NCBI RefSeq assembly: GCF_003994255.1
Contig: NZ_ML133865.1
Location: 1-43,528, forward strand
Direction of reading: 5' to 3'
Source: Brachybacterium paraconglomeratum
GTDB lineage: Bacteria; Actinomycetota; Actinomycetes; Actinomycetales; Dermabacteraceae
Length of the DNA: 43,528 nucleotides
Shown here: positions 10,345-18,160 of the stretch, in pieces
How the letters are laid out: each line of letters starts with the position of its first letter
Position numbering within the stretch: the stretch's first letter is position 1
Notes under the pieces: generated by a model
Told to the model about the DNA's origin: nothing
Seen by the model: the letters and a program-made list of their open reading frames with translations, nothing else
The model's database searches: none
Program-made: the position numbers and the translations under genes

Positions 10345-11027
10345 CCCTCCTCGGCCTCGATCTGCACGTCCTCGAAGGAGGGGCCCGCGCCCATCAGGAC
10401 GTCGATCGCAGAGATGTCGTCGATCGGGGCGGCGAAGTTCGCCCAGTACGCCTGCGTGTCGCCGGAGGCGAGCTCGACCGCGGCCTGCTTGCTGTTCCAC
10501 ATCGTCGGACCGTCATAGGACCCGTTGGTGGTCAGGATGTCGTAGCGGGTGAGGTTCGCACGATCCACGAGGGCCGGCGCCACCACGGAGTGGTCGTCGC
10601 CATGCAGGTCCCAGAGCGTGAAGGCGCCGGGCTCGGTGAACTCCGGGGTAAAGGCGAGGAGCAGCTCGAGGGTCTCGCCGCGTCGGCGCAAGTGGTGCAG
10701 ACCCACGGTCATCGTCCCCTCCACCTCGTCGGACGCGATGGGGTACTCGAGCGTGTCGATCGCGTCGGCCGGGTCGACCGAGGAGGCCGCCTGCGCATCG
10801 TCCGCACCGGCCGCGGAGCCCTCCTCCCCGCCGCCGTCGGACGCGGCCGGCTGCTCCTTGCCGTCCGAGCCGCTGTCGGAGCCGCCGTCGCCGGCACCGT
10901 TCCCGCCGGACTCCTCGAACTCGGCGTCGCCGCCGGTGGAGCAGGCCGCGAGCGAGAACGCGCCGAGCGAGGCGAGGGCCAGCAGGGCCCCGCGCCGGGT
11001 GGTGGGGCGAGTGCGGTGAGCGGTCAT
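10341..11027 (-). CDS. secreted lipoprotein of unknown function
   Basis: A 228-residue lipoprotein. The signal peptide ends in a lipobox SLAAC with Cys29 as the predicted lipidated residue. A Gly/Ser/Asp-rich linker (about residues 30-75) precedes a folded domain containing 'TMTVGLHHLRRRGETLELLLAFTPE' and 'GPTMWNSKQAAVELASGDTQ'. I do not recognise a named family; similar actinobacterial lipoproteins are found beside OmpA-domain proteins. Start ATG 11027 is preceded by 'aaggagt'. The 114 bases between it and the upstream kinase gene may contain a second promoter. Confidence 0.8.
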
Positions 11028-11141
11028 GGTCGGACTCCTTCTCTCGGGCGGCTGCGCGGCCGCCGGGGATGTTCTCTCACGGTGTATGTCGTCGGCCGGA
11101 GCGGATCGGTTGCATCGGATCTCGACCAATTCTTCGAGCGG

Positions 11142-12521
11142 TCACGCGCGGACCCTCACCACGCGCCGTGCCTCGAGTTCCTGGCCCTCCGTGGTGCGGG
11201 CGCGCAGCACCAGCTCGGCGCGTCCCGGCCCCGAGGCGGTCAGCATCGCCTGCTCGGCATCGACGAGGTGCTCGCCGGTGGGCAGCGTCCACACCCATGA
11301 GTCCACGCCCTCCACCTCGGCGGTGAACACCGCCTGCTCGCCCACCTGGATCTCGTCCGGGCCGGCGATCGCGAGGGAGGAGTCGCCGGCGGCCGACGGA
11401 GCGGACGCGTCCAGCCCGAGCAGGCTCCCCGCCCCGAGGCCGAGGCCGAGTGTGAGTGCGGGCAGCGCGATGAGGAGAGCACGCCGGCGCGGACTGGCAG
11501 CGGTGGAACCCCGGTCGGAGTCGACGGCGCCGACGGCACCACGGGGGACGTCGTCGGCGTGCGGTGTCGTGGTGCGCGCGATGGTCCCCTCGGCCGTGCC
11601 GGGGCCGGTGCGCGCGCCGATGTCGGCCCTCGTCGAGCCGGCGACTGCGCCCGCCGGGGCGTTCGCCGCGGAGTCGCCGTCGGCCCCGGGAGCCGTGCCG
11701 CCCGCCGGAAGCGCGGGCGGGGGCGGTGCCAGCGCCTCCTCGATCTCGGCGATCCACTCCGTCGCCTCCGCCTGGCGCGAGCCGGGATCCTCGGAGAGGC
11801 CCCGGGCGAGGACGTCCTGGAGCGCCTGCGGCATGTCCGTGTCGTCGATCAGCCAGCGCAGCAGTGCGGACATCGCCCAGATGTCGGCGCGGATGTCGAC
11901 GGTGCCGGGCCTCGACTGCTCCGGCGGGCGGAACCCGTCGGTGCCGGCCGCGACGGTCAGGCCCGAGCTGCGCGCGAGGTCCTTACACATCCCGAGGTCG
12001 GCGACGAGGAGCCGCTCGTCGGACCGCACCACGGCCGACGGTGAGGACTCGATGCCGACGGCGCGCGCCGCCTCGCCGCTGGTGCTGGTCAGCAGCAGGT
12101 TCCCGGGGCTGAGGTCGCGGTGGACGAGCCGCGCGCGGTGCACGGCGGCGACCGCGGCGGCGAGGGGCCTCGCCACGGCGAGCACGTCGGCGTCGGTGGC
12201 GCGCCAGCCGCCTGCACGCAGCTGCTCGACGCGGCGGCGCAGGGAGCCGCGGTCGGCGAGCTCGAGCACCAGATAGGGCTGCTGGTGGTCGTTCTGGTCG
12301 ATGTCGTGGACGGAGACGAGGTGACGCCCGCCGACCCGGCGCAGGCTGCGGCCCTCGGCGATGAACCGCTCGCGGATCTCCGGGTTCAGGCTGTGGTTCT
12401 CCGCGAGCACCTTCACCGCGACGTCCGCGTCCAGCCGCTCGTCGCGCGCCCGATGCACGGTCGCGAAGGAGCCCGCGCCGATCACCCCGCCCAGGCGGTA
12501 GCGCTCGCCGAGCCGCGTCAC
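11142..12521 (-). CDS. membrane Ser/Thr protein kinase
   Basis: A 459-residue eukaryotic-type kinase. The N-lobe has the Gly-rich loop GAGSFATV (15-22), the ATP-binding lysine in VAVK (Lys37) and a C-helix Glu56. The catalytic loop is HRDLSPGN (134-141), where Ser replaces the usual Lys of HRDLKxxN; the Mg loop is DLG (175-177) instead of DFG. The APE region reads FRPPEQ. A Pro/Ala-rich linker is followed by one transmembrane helix (~348-370). The extracellular ~90 residues start with 'GPDEIQVGEQAVFTAEVEG' and look like a PKD/Ig-type beta domain rather than PASTA repeats. The GTG start overlaps the sigma gene stop (GTGA). Its targets may include the co-transcribed sigma factor. Confidence 0.88.
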   Translation of the reverse strand: MTRLGERYRLGGVIGAGSFATVHRARDERLDADVAVKVLAENHSLNPEIRERFIAEGRSLRRVGGRHLVSVHDIDQNDHQQPYLVLELADRGSLRRRVEQLRAGGWRATDADVLAVARPLAAAVAAVHRARLVHRDLSPGNLLLTSTSGEAARAVGIESSPSAVVRSDERLLVADLGMCKDLARSSGLTVAAGTDGFRPPEQSRPGTVDIRADIWAMSALLRWLIDDTDMPQALQDVLARGLSEDPGSRQAEATEWIAEIEEALAPPPPALPAGGTAPGADGDSAANAPAGAVAGSTRADIGARTGPGTAEGTIARTTTPHADDVPRGAVGAVDSDRGSTAASPRRRALLIALPALTLGLGLGAGSLLGLDASAPSAAGDSSLAIAGPDEIQVGEQAVFTAEVEGVDSWVWTLPTGEHLVDAEQAMLTASGPGRAELVLRARTTEGQELEARRVVRVRA

Positions 12522-13192
12522 GCGGGAGCCCCGGGCACGGGATCCCCCGCGCCCAGTCGCCCGGCGAGCATCGCCCGGCCGCGGCTGACCTGTGACTTCA
12601 CGGTGCCCTCGGCGCGGTCCAGCTGCGCGGCGATCTGCGCGTAGGACAGCTGCTCGAGGTCACGCAGCTCGAGCGGGACGCGGTAGAGGTCCGGGAGACC
12701 CGCGAGCACCTGCCGCACGCTGACGCGCTCGGCGATCATCGAGCTCATCCGCTCGGCGGGCCGGTGCTGCTCCTGGAGCTCGACCGTGGCCCGCTGCTGG
12801 CGGCGCAGATGGTCCGCGACGCGGCGTCGGACGATGGAGTGCACCCAGGTGGTGACCTTGGAACGGCCGTCGAAGCGGTGGATCGACTCCGCGATCGAGA
12901 TCAGGGAGTCCTGGGCGACGTCCTCGACCGCTCCGGGATCCAGCAGCGCGGCCCCGGCGAAGCGGCGCACCACCCCGGTGCCGTCCAGCACCTCGACGAA
13001 GAGCTCGAGCGCTATCGGGCTCGATCCGGCGTGCTCGGCGAGGAGGGCGAGCGCCTCGTCCTGGCCGCCGTCTGCGAGCAGCTCGTCGGCCGTGCGACGG
13101 GCGGCGTCGAGGCGCCCTGCCTGCAGATGTCGTGCCAGCTCATCGCCGTGCTGCGCCGTCGACCCCGGCGGCGGTCCCCACTCCGTCCCCAT
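12518..13192 (-). CDS. RNA polymerase sigma-70 factor, ECF-like
   Basis: A 224-residue sigma factor with region 2 (LDPGAVEDVAQDSLISIAES, then 'GRSKVTTWVHSIVRRRVADHLR') and region 4 ('LPDLYRVPLELRDLEQLSYA' and 'IAAQLDRAEGTVKSQVSRGR'). There is no region 1.1 or 3, as in ECF factors. An N-terminal ~65-residue extension (DELARHLQAGRLDAARRTAD) precedes region 2. The 4-bp overlap with the kinase gene places them in one operon, and no anti-sigma factor with a zinc motif is nearby, so control by phosphorylation is plausible (inference). The ATG at 13192 follows TAGGCT by seven bases, suggesting a leaderless transcript. Confidence 0.9.
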   Translation of the reverse strand: MGTEWGPPPGSTAQHGDELARHLQAGRLDAARRTADELLADGGQDEALALLAEHAGSSPIALELFVEVLDGTGVVRRFAGAALLDPGAVEDVAQDSLISIAESIHRFDGRSKVTTWVHSIVRRRVADHLRRQQRATVELQEQHRPAERMSSMIAERVSVRQVLAGLPDLYRVPLELRDLEQLSYAQIAAQLDRAEGTVKSQVSRGRAMLAGRLGAGDPVPGAPA

Positions 13193-13199
13193 GCTCGCG

Positions 13200-13205
13200 A
13201 GCCTA
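13200..13205 (-). promoter_or_regulatory. putative -10 box of sigma gene (leaderless)
   Basis: On the minus strand TAGGCT lies seven bases upstream of the ATG at 13192, without a ribosome-binding site between. Confidence 0.45.
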
Positions 13206-13209
13206 TCGC

Positions 13210-13245
13210 GAACGGGGCGCCCGCCGAGCGGCGGACGCCCCGTTC
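13210..13245 (-). terminator. terminator after DUF4282 gene
   Basis: The arms gaacggggcgcccgcc (13210-13225) and ggcggacgccccgttc (13230-13245) pair over ~16 positions with one mismatch and a 4-base loop. The hairpin lies 37 bases past the DUF4282 stop and just ahead of the sigma gene promoter, so it separates the two transcripts. Confidence 0.7.
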
Positions 13246-13281
13246 AGGACGACGTGCGGACCGGGCGGGCCCGGAGAAGGC

Positions 13282-13956
13282 TCAGCGCTGCGAGGCCTCC
13301 GCGATGCGACCGGTGTTCTGGGCCGTGCGCACGGTCGCGACCGCGAACTCGAGGCCGAGGCGCATCGCGATCAGCGCGATCACCGAAGGGATCCAGCCGA
13401 ACAGGATCGAGACGATCAGCGGGAACGCATTGAATCCGCCCTCGCCGTAGAAGCTGTTCATGCTGCCCCAGGCGAGTCCGAGGAAGATGCCGTTGACGAT
13501 GCTCATCAGCCACATCAGCGCCGCGACGACGAACGCGATGACGTAGAGGAACGACGAGAACTTCACGGTGATGAAGTGCTCGAACTTGAAGTCGAACAGC
13601 GCCTTGAAGAAGCCTGCCTCGCCGAAGCGGCCGTCCCCGGAGGCGCCGCCGCCGGTGGCGGGGTAGGGCGCCGCCGCGGGGCTCTGCGCGGAGCCCCAGG
13701 CCTGCTCCTGGGCGGCCGGCTGCGGGGCCGACGGCGCGCTCTGCGCACCCCAGGCGTCATGCTGGCCGGGCACCGCGGCGGACTGCTGGCCGTAGGCGTC
13801 CGACGACGGGGCGGCGTAGGGGTCGGCCCCCTGCCCGGTCCCGCCCGCGGAGGGGGCCTCGTCCTGGGCGCCGAATCCGCTGCTCGTCGGCTCGGGCGCG
13901 GGGCCCTGTCCGTGCTGCGGATCCAGCGGGTTGCTGCCCTCGGGCGGCTGCGTCAT
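13282..13956 (-). CDS. DUF4282 domain membrane protein
   Basis: A 224-residue protein. The first ~115 residues are a Gly/Ala/Pro/Gln-rich, disordered cytoplasmic segment (MTQPPEGSNPLDPQHGQGP...). It is followed by 'GFFKALFDFKFEHFITVKF', the start of the DUF4282 domain, and two transmembrane helices (SSFLYVIAFVVAALMWLMSI; FPLIVSILFGWIPSVIALIA). The C-terminal 'MRLGLEFAVATVRTAQNT' is also typical of the family. Function is unknown; members are common in actinobacteria. Start ATG 13956 has 'agaaggagt' upstream; a read-through frame to 15132 is not supported. Confidence 0.88.
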   Translation of the reverse strand: MTQPPEGSNPLDPQHGQGPAPEPTSSGFGAQDEAPSAGGTGQGADPYAAPSSDAYGQQSAAVPGQHDAWGAQSAPSAPQPAAQEQAWGSAQSPAAAPYPATGGGASGDGRFGEAGFFKALFDFKFEHFITVKFSSFLYVIAFVVAALMWLMSIVNGIFLGLAWGSMNSFYGEGGFNAFPLIVSILFGWIPSVIALIAMRLGLEFAVATVRTAQNTGRIAEASQR

Positions 13957-14279
13957 GGTGCGACTCCTTCTGCGAGATCTGATGGACGAGGAGGAGCTCG
14001 GCGGCGCCCCCGCGCCGCCGTTCCCACCCCGACGCTCACCGTAGCCCGCGGGCGAGGGCGGCGGGGAGGTGTCTGCGGAGCGGAGTCGGCCCTGGCATTC
14101 GACCGGAGGACGCCCGCGGGCCCCGCCGAATCGCACCGCGAGCGGATGCGAAGCTCGGCGGGCCGACCGCACCATGGAGATCATGATCGACGGCGTCCCT
14201 CCGCCCAGCCGCGCCCTGCAGCAGCTGCTCAGCTCCGAGACCGCAGGTTTCGCCGCGGTTAGCTTCGTCGCCGGACTGC
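13957..14279. other. intergenic region between GntR and DUF4282 genes
   Basis: About 320 bases with no convincing gene. It should hold the DUF4282 promoter. A plus-strand open frame from 14174 (MEIMIDGVPPPSRALQQLL) overlaps the end of the GntR gene and could encode a ~44-residue peptide, but it has no strong ribosome-binding site and no family match I recognise. Confidence 0.4.
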
Positions 14280-14969
14280 TCAGCGGGCCGCCGTCGCCCG
14301 CTCGATGATCTCCCGCATCCTCGCCGCTGCCCTCGCCTCGTCGCCGGCGCCGATCGCCGCGGCGACCTCCTGATGCAGGCCGAGGTCGTGCCGGTCGGGG
14401 GCCTGCTCGCCCCGCTCGACCGTCGCGCGGTGGCGCAGCCCCTCCTCGATCACGGCCCGCAGCCGGCCGAGCATCGCGTTGCCGGAGAGGGCGAGGACCT
14501 CGGCGTGGAAGGCCCGGTCCGCGGCGAGGAAGGCGCCGGATTCGGGCCCGTCGGCCGCCTCGACCATCGAGTTCGCAGCGGCGGCGAGCGCGCGGGTGCT
14601 CCCACGCCCGTCGCGCACCTCGCGGGCCGCGGCCGATGCTGCCGCGGGCTCGACCGCATGGCGCAGCGAGCGCAGCTCCGCGAGCTGCCGCGCGTGGTCC
14701 GGGCCGTCGAGGCGCCAGCGGATCACCCGCGGGTCCAGCAGGTCCCATTCGCTGATCGGGAGGATGCGCAGGCCGACCCGTCGGCCGGCGCTCAGCAGCC
14801 CGAGTCCGCCGAGCACGCGGGTGACCTCGCGGACCACGCTGCGGGAGGCGCCGGTGCGGGCGATGAACCCCTCGATCGTGTCCGCGGCGCCGGCCTCCAG
14901 CTCGCCGCCGACGATCGCGGCGCCGAGCTGGTCCAGCGCCTGCTCGAAGGCGCTCGCGCTGGCGGTCAT
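14280..14969 (-). CDS. GntR-family regulator, FCD (FadR-like) type
   Basis: A 229-residue repressor-type protein. The N-terminal winged helix-turn-helix contains 'IVGGELEAGAADTIEGFIAR' and 'TGASRSVVREVTRVLGGLGL'; the wing 'GRRVGLRILP' is followed by 'EWDLLDPRVIRWRL', a standard GntR/FCD linker. The C-terminal all-helical FCD domain has 'LRSLRHAVEPAAASAAA', 'FHAEVLALSGNAML' and 'LHQEVAAAI', whose His/Asp positions usually bind a metal and an organic acid. Its ATG overlaps the stop of the upstream SDR gene by four bases. It probably binds the palindrome at 15828-15844 and regulates the divergent SDR genes; ligands of such regulators are commonly sugar acids. Confidence 0.9.
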   Translation of the reverse strand: MTASASAFEQALDQLGAAIVGGELEAGAADTIEGFIARTGASRSVVREVTRVLGGLGLLSAGRRVGLRILPISEWDLLDPRVIRWRLDGPDHARQLAELRSLRHAVEPAAASAAAREVRDGRGSTRALAAAANSMVEAADGPESGAFLAADRAFHAEVLALSGNAMLGRLRAVIEEGLRHRATVERGEQAPDRHDLGLHQEVAAAIGAGDEARAAARMREIIERATAAR

Positions 14970-15754
14970 GCCTGCGAGACGGGGGAGACGACCAGCTCGT
15001 CGATGCGCACGTGCGCGGGAGAGTCGAGCACGAAGCAGGCGGTGCGGGCGATGTCCTCCGCGGTGAGCATCCGTGCGCGGGCCTCGGCGTCCGGCACGGC
15101 GGGGCGCTGGTCGAGGAAGTCGGTGGCGACATCGCCCGGGCACAGATGGCAGGCCCGCACGCCGTGTCCCGCCTCCTGCTGGTTCAGCGTGCGCACCAGG
15201 GAGGCGAGCGCCGTCTTGCTCGCCGAGTAGGCGACCCCCGCACCGGGCTGGAACGACCAGCCCGCATAGGAGGAGATCACCACGACCTGCCCGCCGCGCT
15301 CGCGCAGGTGGGGGAGGACGGCGTCGACGGTGCTCGCGACCGCGGTGAGGTTCGTGGCGAGGATCGCGTCGAACTCGGCGAGGTCCTGGTCGTCCCAGCG
15401 TCGCTTCGGCGCGTTGAGGCCCGCGGCGAGCACGAGCGCGTCGATCCCGCCGAGCCGTTCGGCGATCTGCTCGGCGGTGCCCCGCACGGCCTCGCGATCC
15501 TGCACGTCCAGCGGCGCGACCAGCGCGTTGCCGCCTGCCTCGCGGATCTCGGCCGCGAGCTCCTCGAGCACCTCGCGGCGCCGGCCGCTCAGCGCGACCG
15601 TCCAGCCCGTGCGCGCCGCCCGCAGCGCCGTCGCGCGTCCCATACCGCTGCCCGCGCCGGTGATCCACACCGTGCGAGGGCCGGTCGCGCTCGCGCCGTG
15701 CTTCGGCTCGTCCTGCGCGCCTCGTCCGCTCGCCGTCGTCCCGTCCGTCGTCAT
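14966..15754 (-). CDS. SDR family oxidoreductase
   Basis: A 262-residue short-chain dehydrogenase. The dinucleotide motif TGAGSGMG is at 32-39, Ser161/162, Tyr176 and Lys180 (YSASK) form the active site, and 'ACHLCPGDVATDFLDQRP' follows. The first ~25 residues (MTTDGTTASGRGAQDEPKHG) are a variable extension. 'VLAAGLNAPKRRWDDQ' near the substrate site and the pairing with an FCD-type GntR regulator suggest a sugar-acid or hydroxy-acid substrate, but this is inference. It starts ~150 bases from the divergent SDR gene and is co-transcribed with the GntR gene (4-bp overlap). Confidence 0.87.
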   Translation of the reverse strand: MTTDGTTASGRGAQDEPKHGASATGPRTVWITGAGSGMGRATALRAARTGWTVALSGRRREVLEELAAEIREAGGNALVAPLDVQDREAVRGTAEQIAERLGGIDALVLAAGLNAPKRRWDDQDLAEFDAILATNLTAVASTVDAVLPHLRERGGQVVVISSYAGWSFQPGAGVAYSASKTALASLVRTLNQQEAGHGVRACHLCPGDVATDFLDQRPAVPDAEARARMLTAEDIARTACFVLDSPAHVRIDELVVSPVSQA

Positions 15755-15827
15755 CTCGCTCCTCCTCGGGCGTCCTCGCCATCAGGTCCTCTGCGGCGAC
15801 CTCCCGGCCCCACCGGCCGACGTCACC

Positions 15828-15844
15828 CAATAGTATGACTATTG
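15828..15844. promoter_or_regulatory. predicted GntR/FCD operator palindrome
   Basis: CAATAGT-ATG-ACTATTG is a perfect 7-bp inverted repeat around a 3-base centre. Its core T-A-GT-ATG-AC-T-A fits the FadR-subfamily consensus TnGTnnnACnA exactly. It lies between the two divergent SDR genes, within reach of both promoters, and one of those operons encodes an FCD-type GntR protein. Confidence 0.8.
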
Positions 15845-15904
15845 AGCGCGGCCGGCGGGCCGCACACCGAGCGCGGCACGGCAGCCGCAGGAGAGGACAG
15901 GGCG

Positions 15905-16669
15905 ATGGAGCTGGATCTGCGGGACAGGGTGGTCGTGGTGACCGGGGCGGCGCGTGGGATCGGCGCGGCCATCGCCGCACGCTTCGCCGAGGAGGGCTCG
16001 CGCGTGGTCGCGCTCGACCTCGCCTTCCCGGACGAGGCGGCGGAGGGTGCGCCGACCGTGGACCAGGTGGTCTGCGACGTCGCCGACCCCGACTCCGTGC
16101 ACCGCGCGGTCGAGGCCGTCGTGGAGCGCCACGGCACGATCGACGTGCTCGTGAACAACGCCGGGATCGTCGCGGACTCGACCGTGGTCGAGACCGACTG
16201 GGCGACCTGGCAGAAGTGCTTCGACGTGAACACCGGCGGCACCTTCCTCATGTGCCGGGAAGTGGCCCCGCACATGCAGAGGGCCGGGCGCGGGCGGATC
16301 CTCAACGCCGCCTCGTTCGCCGCGATCGTGCCCAGCGTGGGCAGCGCCGCCTACGCCGCCTCGAAGGCCGCCGTGGTGCAGCTGACCCGCGTGCTCGCCT
16401 CCGAGCTCGGCCCCCACGACATCACCGTCAACGCCTACGCCCCCGGCATGGTCCCCACCTCCATGAACGGCTTCGCCGACCTGCCCGTCGAGCGGCAGGA
16501 TCGCCTGCTGGACACCCTCTCGCTGCGCCGCTGGGAGAGCCCCGACGATGTCGCCGACCTGCTGATCTTCCTCGCCAGCGACCGGGCCTCGTACATCACC
16601 GGGACGCTCGTGGACGTCTCCGGAGGGAAGCTCGCCACGCAGATCCCGGCGGTGGCGCACGGGCGGTGA
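15905..16669 (+). CDS. SDR family oxidoreductase, FabG-like
   Basis: A 254-residue classical SDR: TGAARGIG (13-20) for NAD(P), VNNAGI (NNAG 84-87), catalytic Ser137, Tyr150 and Lys154 (YAASK), and the C-terminal 'ASYITGTLVDVSGG'. Asp38 at the end of beta-2 (VALDLA) favours NAD(H) over NADP(H). The best general description is a 3-oxoacyl-ACP reductase/gluconate 5-dehydrogenase-like enzyme. ATG 15905 with 'ggagagga' ~9 bases upstream is chosen over a longer frame from 15842, which would begin inside the operator palindrome. It is divergent from the SDR/GntR operon and presumably under the same repressor. Confidence 0.88.
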   Translation: MELDLRDRVVVVTGAARGIGAAIAARFAEEGSRVVALDLAFPDEAAEGAPTVDQVVCDVADPDSVHRAVEAVVERHGTIDVLVNNAGIVADSTVVETDWATWQKCFDVNTGGTFLMCREVAPHMQRAGRGRILNAASFAAIVPSVGSAAYAASKAAVVQLTRVLASELGPHDITVNAYAPGMVPTSMNGFADLPVERQDRLLDTLSLRRWESPDDVADLLIFLASDRASYITGTLVDVSGGKLATQIPAVAHGR

Positions 16670-17108
16670 GGGGCGCGGCGCCACGGCTCGAGAGCAGCCT
16701 GGGGAAGGTGATCGGGACGAGAGTCCAGGACGACAGCGAACACGCGGCGGCTCAGCGGGTGCTGGGGGAGGGTCGTCCAGCGGGTCGTAGAGTCCGTCCT
16801 CCGCAGCCTGGTCCTGCATCTCGCCGAGTGCGTCTGCTCCGTCGTGCCGCAGCGAGCCCTGGAACGTGAGGACGTCCTGGAGAAGGACGCGACGGTGCCG
16901 TCGCCGCATCTCGACGGGCATCTCGCCCGGCTCCAGCAGTTTCACGAGGGTGGGGCGAGAGCGCGGACGCCGGCGCGGACCGTCGGGCAGGAGCTGCCGG
17001 GCGGCCCTGACCTACTGGTCCGTCCTCTCGGTCGTCCTGCGGAACCGCCCCGCGCCCGGGTGCCGGTGAACTAGTGTGCGAGCACGGACCCGACGAAGGG
17101 AGCGCGTG
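16670..17108. other. gene-free or remnant region
   Basis: About 440 bases without a recognised gene. On the minus strand, 16746-16945 reads as a coding-like stretch (VKLLEPGEMPVEMRRRHRR, then LLQDVLTFQGSLRHDGADAL) with GC-biased third positions, but the frame runs on into the SDR gene as antisense and no family is recognised. It may be the remnant of a gene. The promoter of the AhpD-like gene should be near 17050-17100. Confidence 0.4.
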
Positions 17109-17570
17109 ATGAGACGGCCGCTGCCGTTCCTGGACAGGACCGCGCCCGAGGCCTGGGACCTGCTCGGCGAGGTGCGCCGCGCCGTCGCGGAGCAGAACGA
17201 GTCCGCCGGGGTCGCGACGACGACGCTCGAGCTCATGTACCTGCGCATCTCCCAGCTCAACGGATGCGCCTTCTGCGTGGACCTCCACCACCGCCGCGCC
17301 GTGCGCGCCGGCGCGCCGGACGACCAGGTCGCGCAGCTGCCCGTCTGGCGCGACTCGCCCAGCTTCGATGCCGTCGAGCGCGCCGCGCTGCTGCTCGGCG
17401 AGACGGTCACGACCCTGCCCGAGCCGATGATCCGCGACCGCGACCTGATGACCGCCCGCGACGTGCTCGGCGAGCAGGCCTTCGCGGCGCTGGAGTGGTC
17501 CGCCGTGCTGATGACCACGTACAACCGTCTGTCCGTGCTCTCCCACCACCCCGTGCCCGGCGCCCGCTGA
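17109..17570 (+). CDS. carboxymuconolactone decarboxylase / AhpD-family protein
   Basis: A 153-residue all-helical protein. The motif LNGCAFCVDLHHRRAV contains the CxxC pair (Cys53, Cys56) and the downstream His60 typical of AhpD-like alkylhydroperoxidases. 'ELMYLRISQLNGCAFC' and 'FAALEWSAVLMTTYNRLSV' are standard CMD-domain segments. Proteins of this group reduce peroxides or serve as thiol redox proteins; the precise substrate is unknown. Start ATG 17109 has 'gaaggga' upstream. It is followed 30 bases later by a GNAT-like gene, probably in the same transcript. Confidence 0.9.
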   Translation: MRRPLPFLDRTAPEAWDLLGEVRRAVAEQNESAGVATTTLELMYLRISQLNGCAFCVDLHHRRAVRAGAPDDQVAQLPVWRDSPSFDAVERAALLLGETVTTLPEPMIRDRDLMTARDVLGEQAFAALEWSAVLMTTYNRLSVLSHHPVPGAR

Positions 17571-17600
17571 CTGCCGCGCCCTCCTCAGGAAGGAACCCCG

Positions 17601-18002
17601 ATGACCGAGGACACCACCCCCGCAGAGACGGTCGACCCGGCCCACGAGACCGTCCAGGTGCGCGAGAACCCCGGGAGGCACCGCTTCGACATCCTCGTCG
17701 GTGGCCGCCAGGCAGGCTTCGCGTTGTTCACCACCCCGGCGGAGAACCCCGATGACCAGCGGATCTTCTACCACACCGTCATCGACGACGCCTTCGGCGG
17801 ACGCGGGCTCGCCGGCGTGCTCACCCGCGGCGCGCTCGCCGCGAGCGTCGAGCAGGGCAAGCGGATCGTGCCCGTCTGCCCGTACGTCGCGCGCTGGGTC
17901 CGCGGCCACGACGACTTCGCGGACTCCGTGGACCGGGTGAAGTCCGTCCACCTCGAGGCCGTGCGCGCCGTGAACGGCGAGGCCGACGGCACGGCATCAT
18001 GA
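17601..18002 (+). CDS. GNAT-like N-acetyltransferase (NATD1/YidJ type)
   Basis: A 133-residue protein of the small GNAT-like family (Gcn5-related, N-acetyltransferase type-D1). The core is 'RFDILVGGRQAGFALFTT', 'IFYHTVIDDAFGGRGLAGVL' (acetyl-CoA pyrophosphate loop, GGRGLAG) and 'KRIVPVCPYVARWVRGHDD'. Family members are single-domain, cytoplasmic, with unknown substrates. ATG 17601 is preceded by 'aggaaggaa'. A co-directional AhpD-like gene lies 30 bases upstream. Confidence 0.88.
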   Translation: MTEDTTPAETVDPAHETVQVRENPGRHRFDILVGGRQAGFALFTTPAENPDDQRIFYHTVIDDAFGGRGLAGVLTRGALAASVEQGKRIVPVCPYVARWVRGHDDFADSVDRVKSVHLEAVRAVNGEADGTAS

Positions 18003-18160
18003 GCTGAGCAGCCGTCCGCGCCTCTCACCGCCCGAGAACGCCGCTGTCGTCGCGCCCGCCCAGCATGCGACGCTCGCAGGTGACTACGCTGTCGAGGGGT
18101 CGCGACGGCCCCGAGCACCGCAGCGTGCTCGCAGCACCCGAGGCGAAGGAGCAGCCGGAA

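Noticed and set aside
14174..14308. Small plus-strand ORF (MEIMIDGVPPP...)
   Set aside because: It overlaps the GntR gene end, has no strong ribosome-binding site and no recognised family; left as a possibility only.
13282..15132. Long minus-strand frame extending DUF4282 upstream
   Set aside because: The upstream part overlaps the GntR and SDR genes in another frame; a clear ribosome-binding site marks 13956 as the start.
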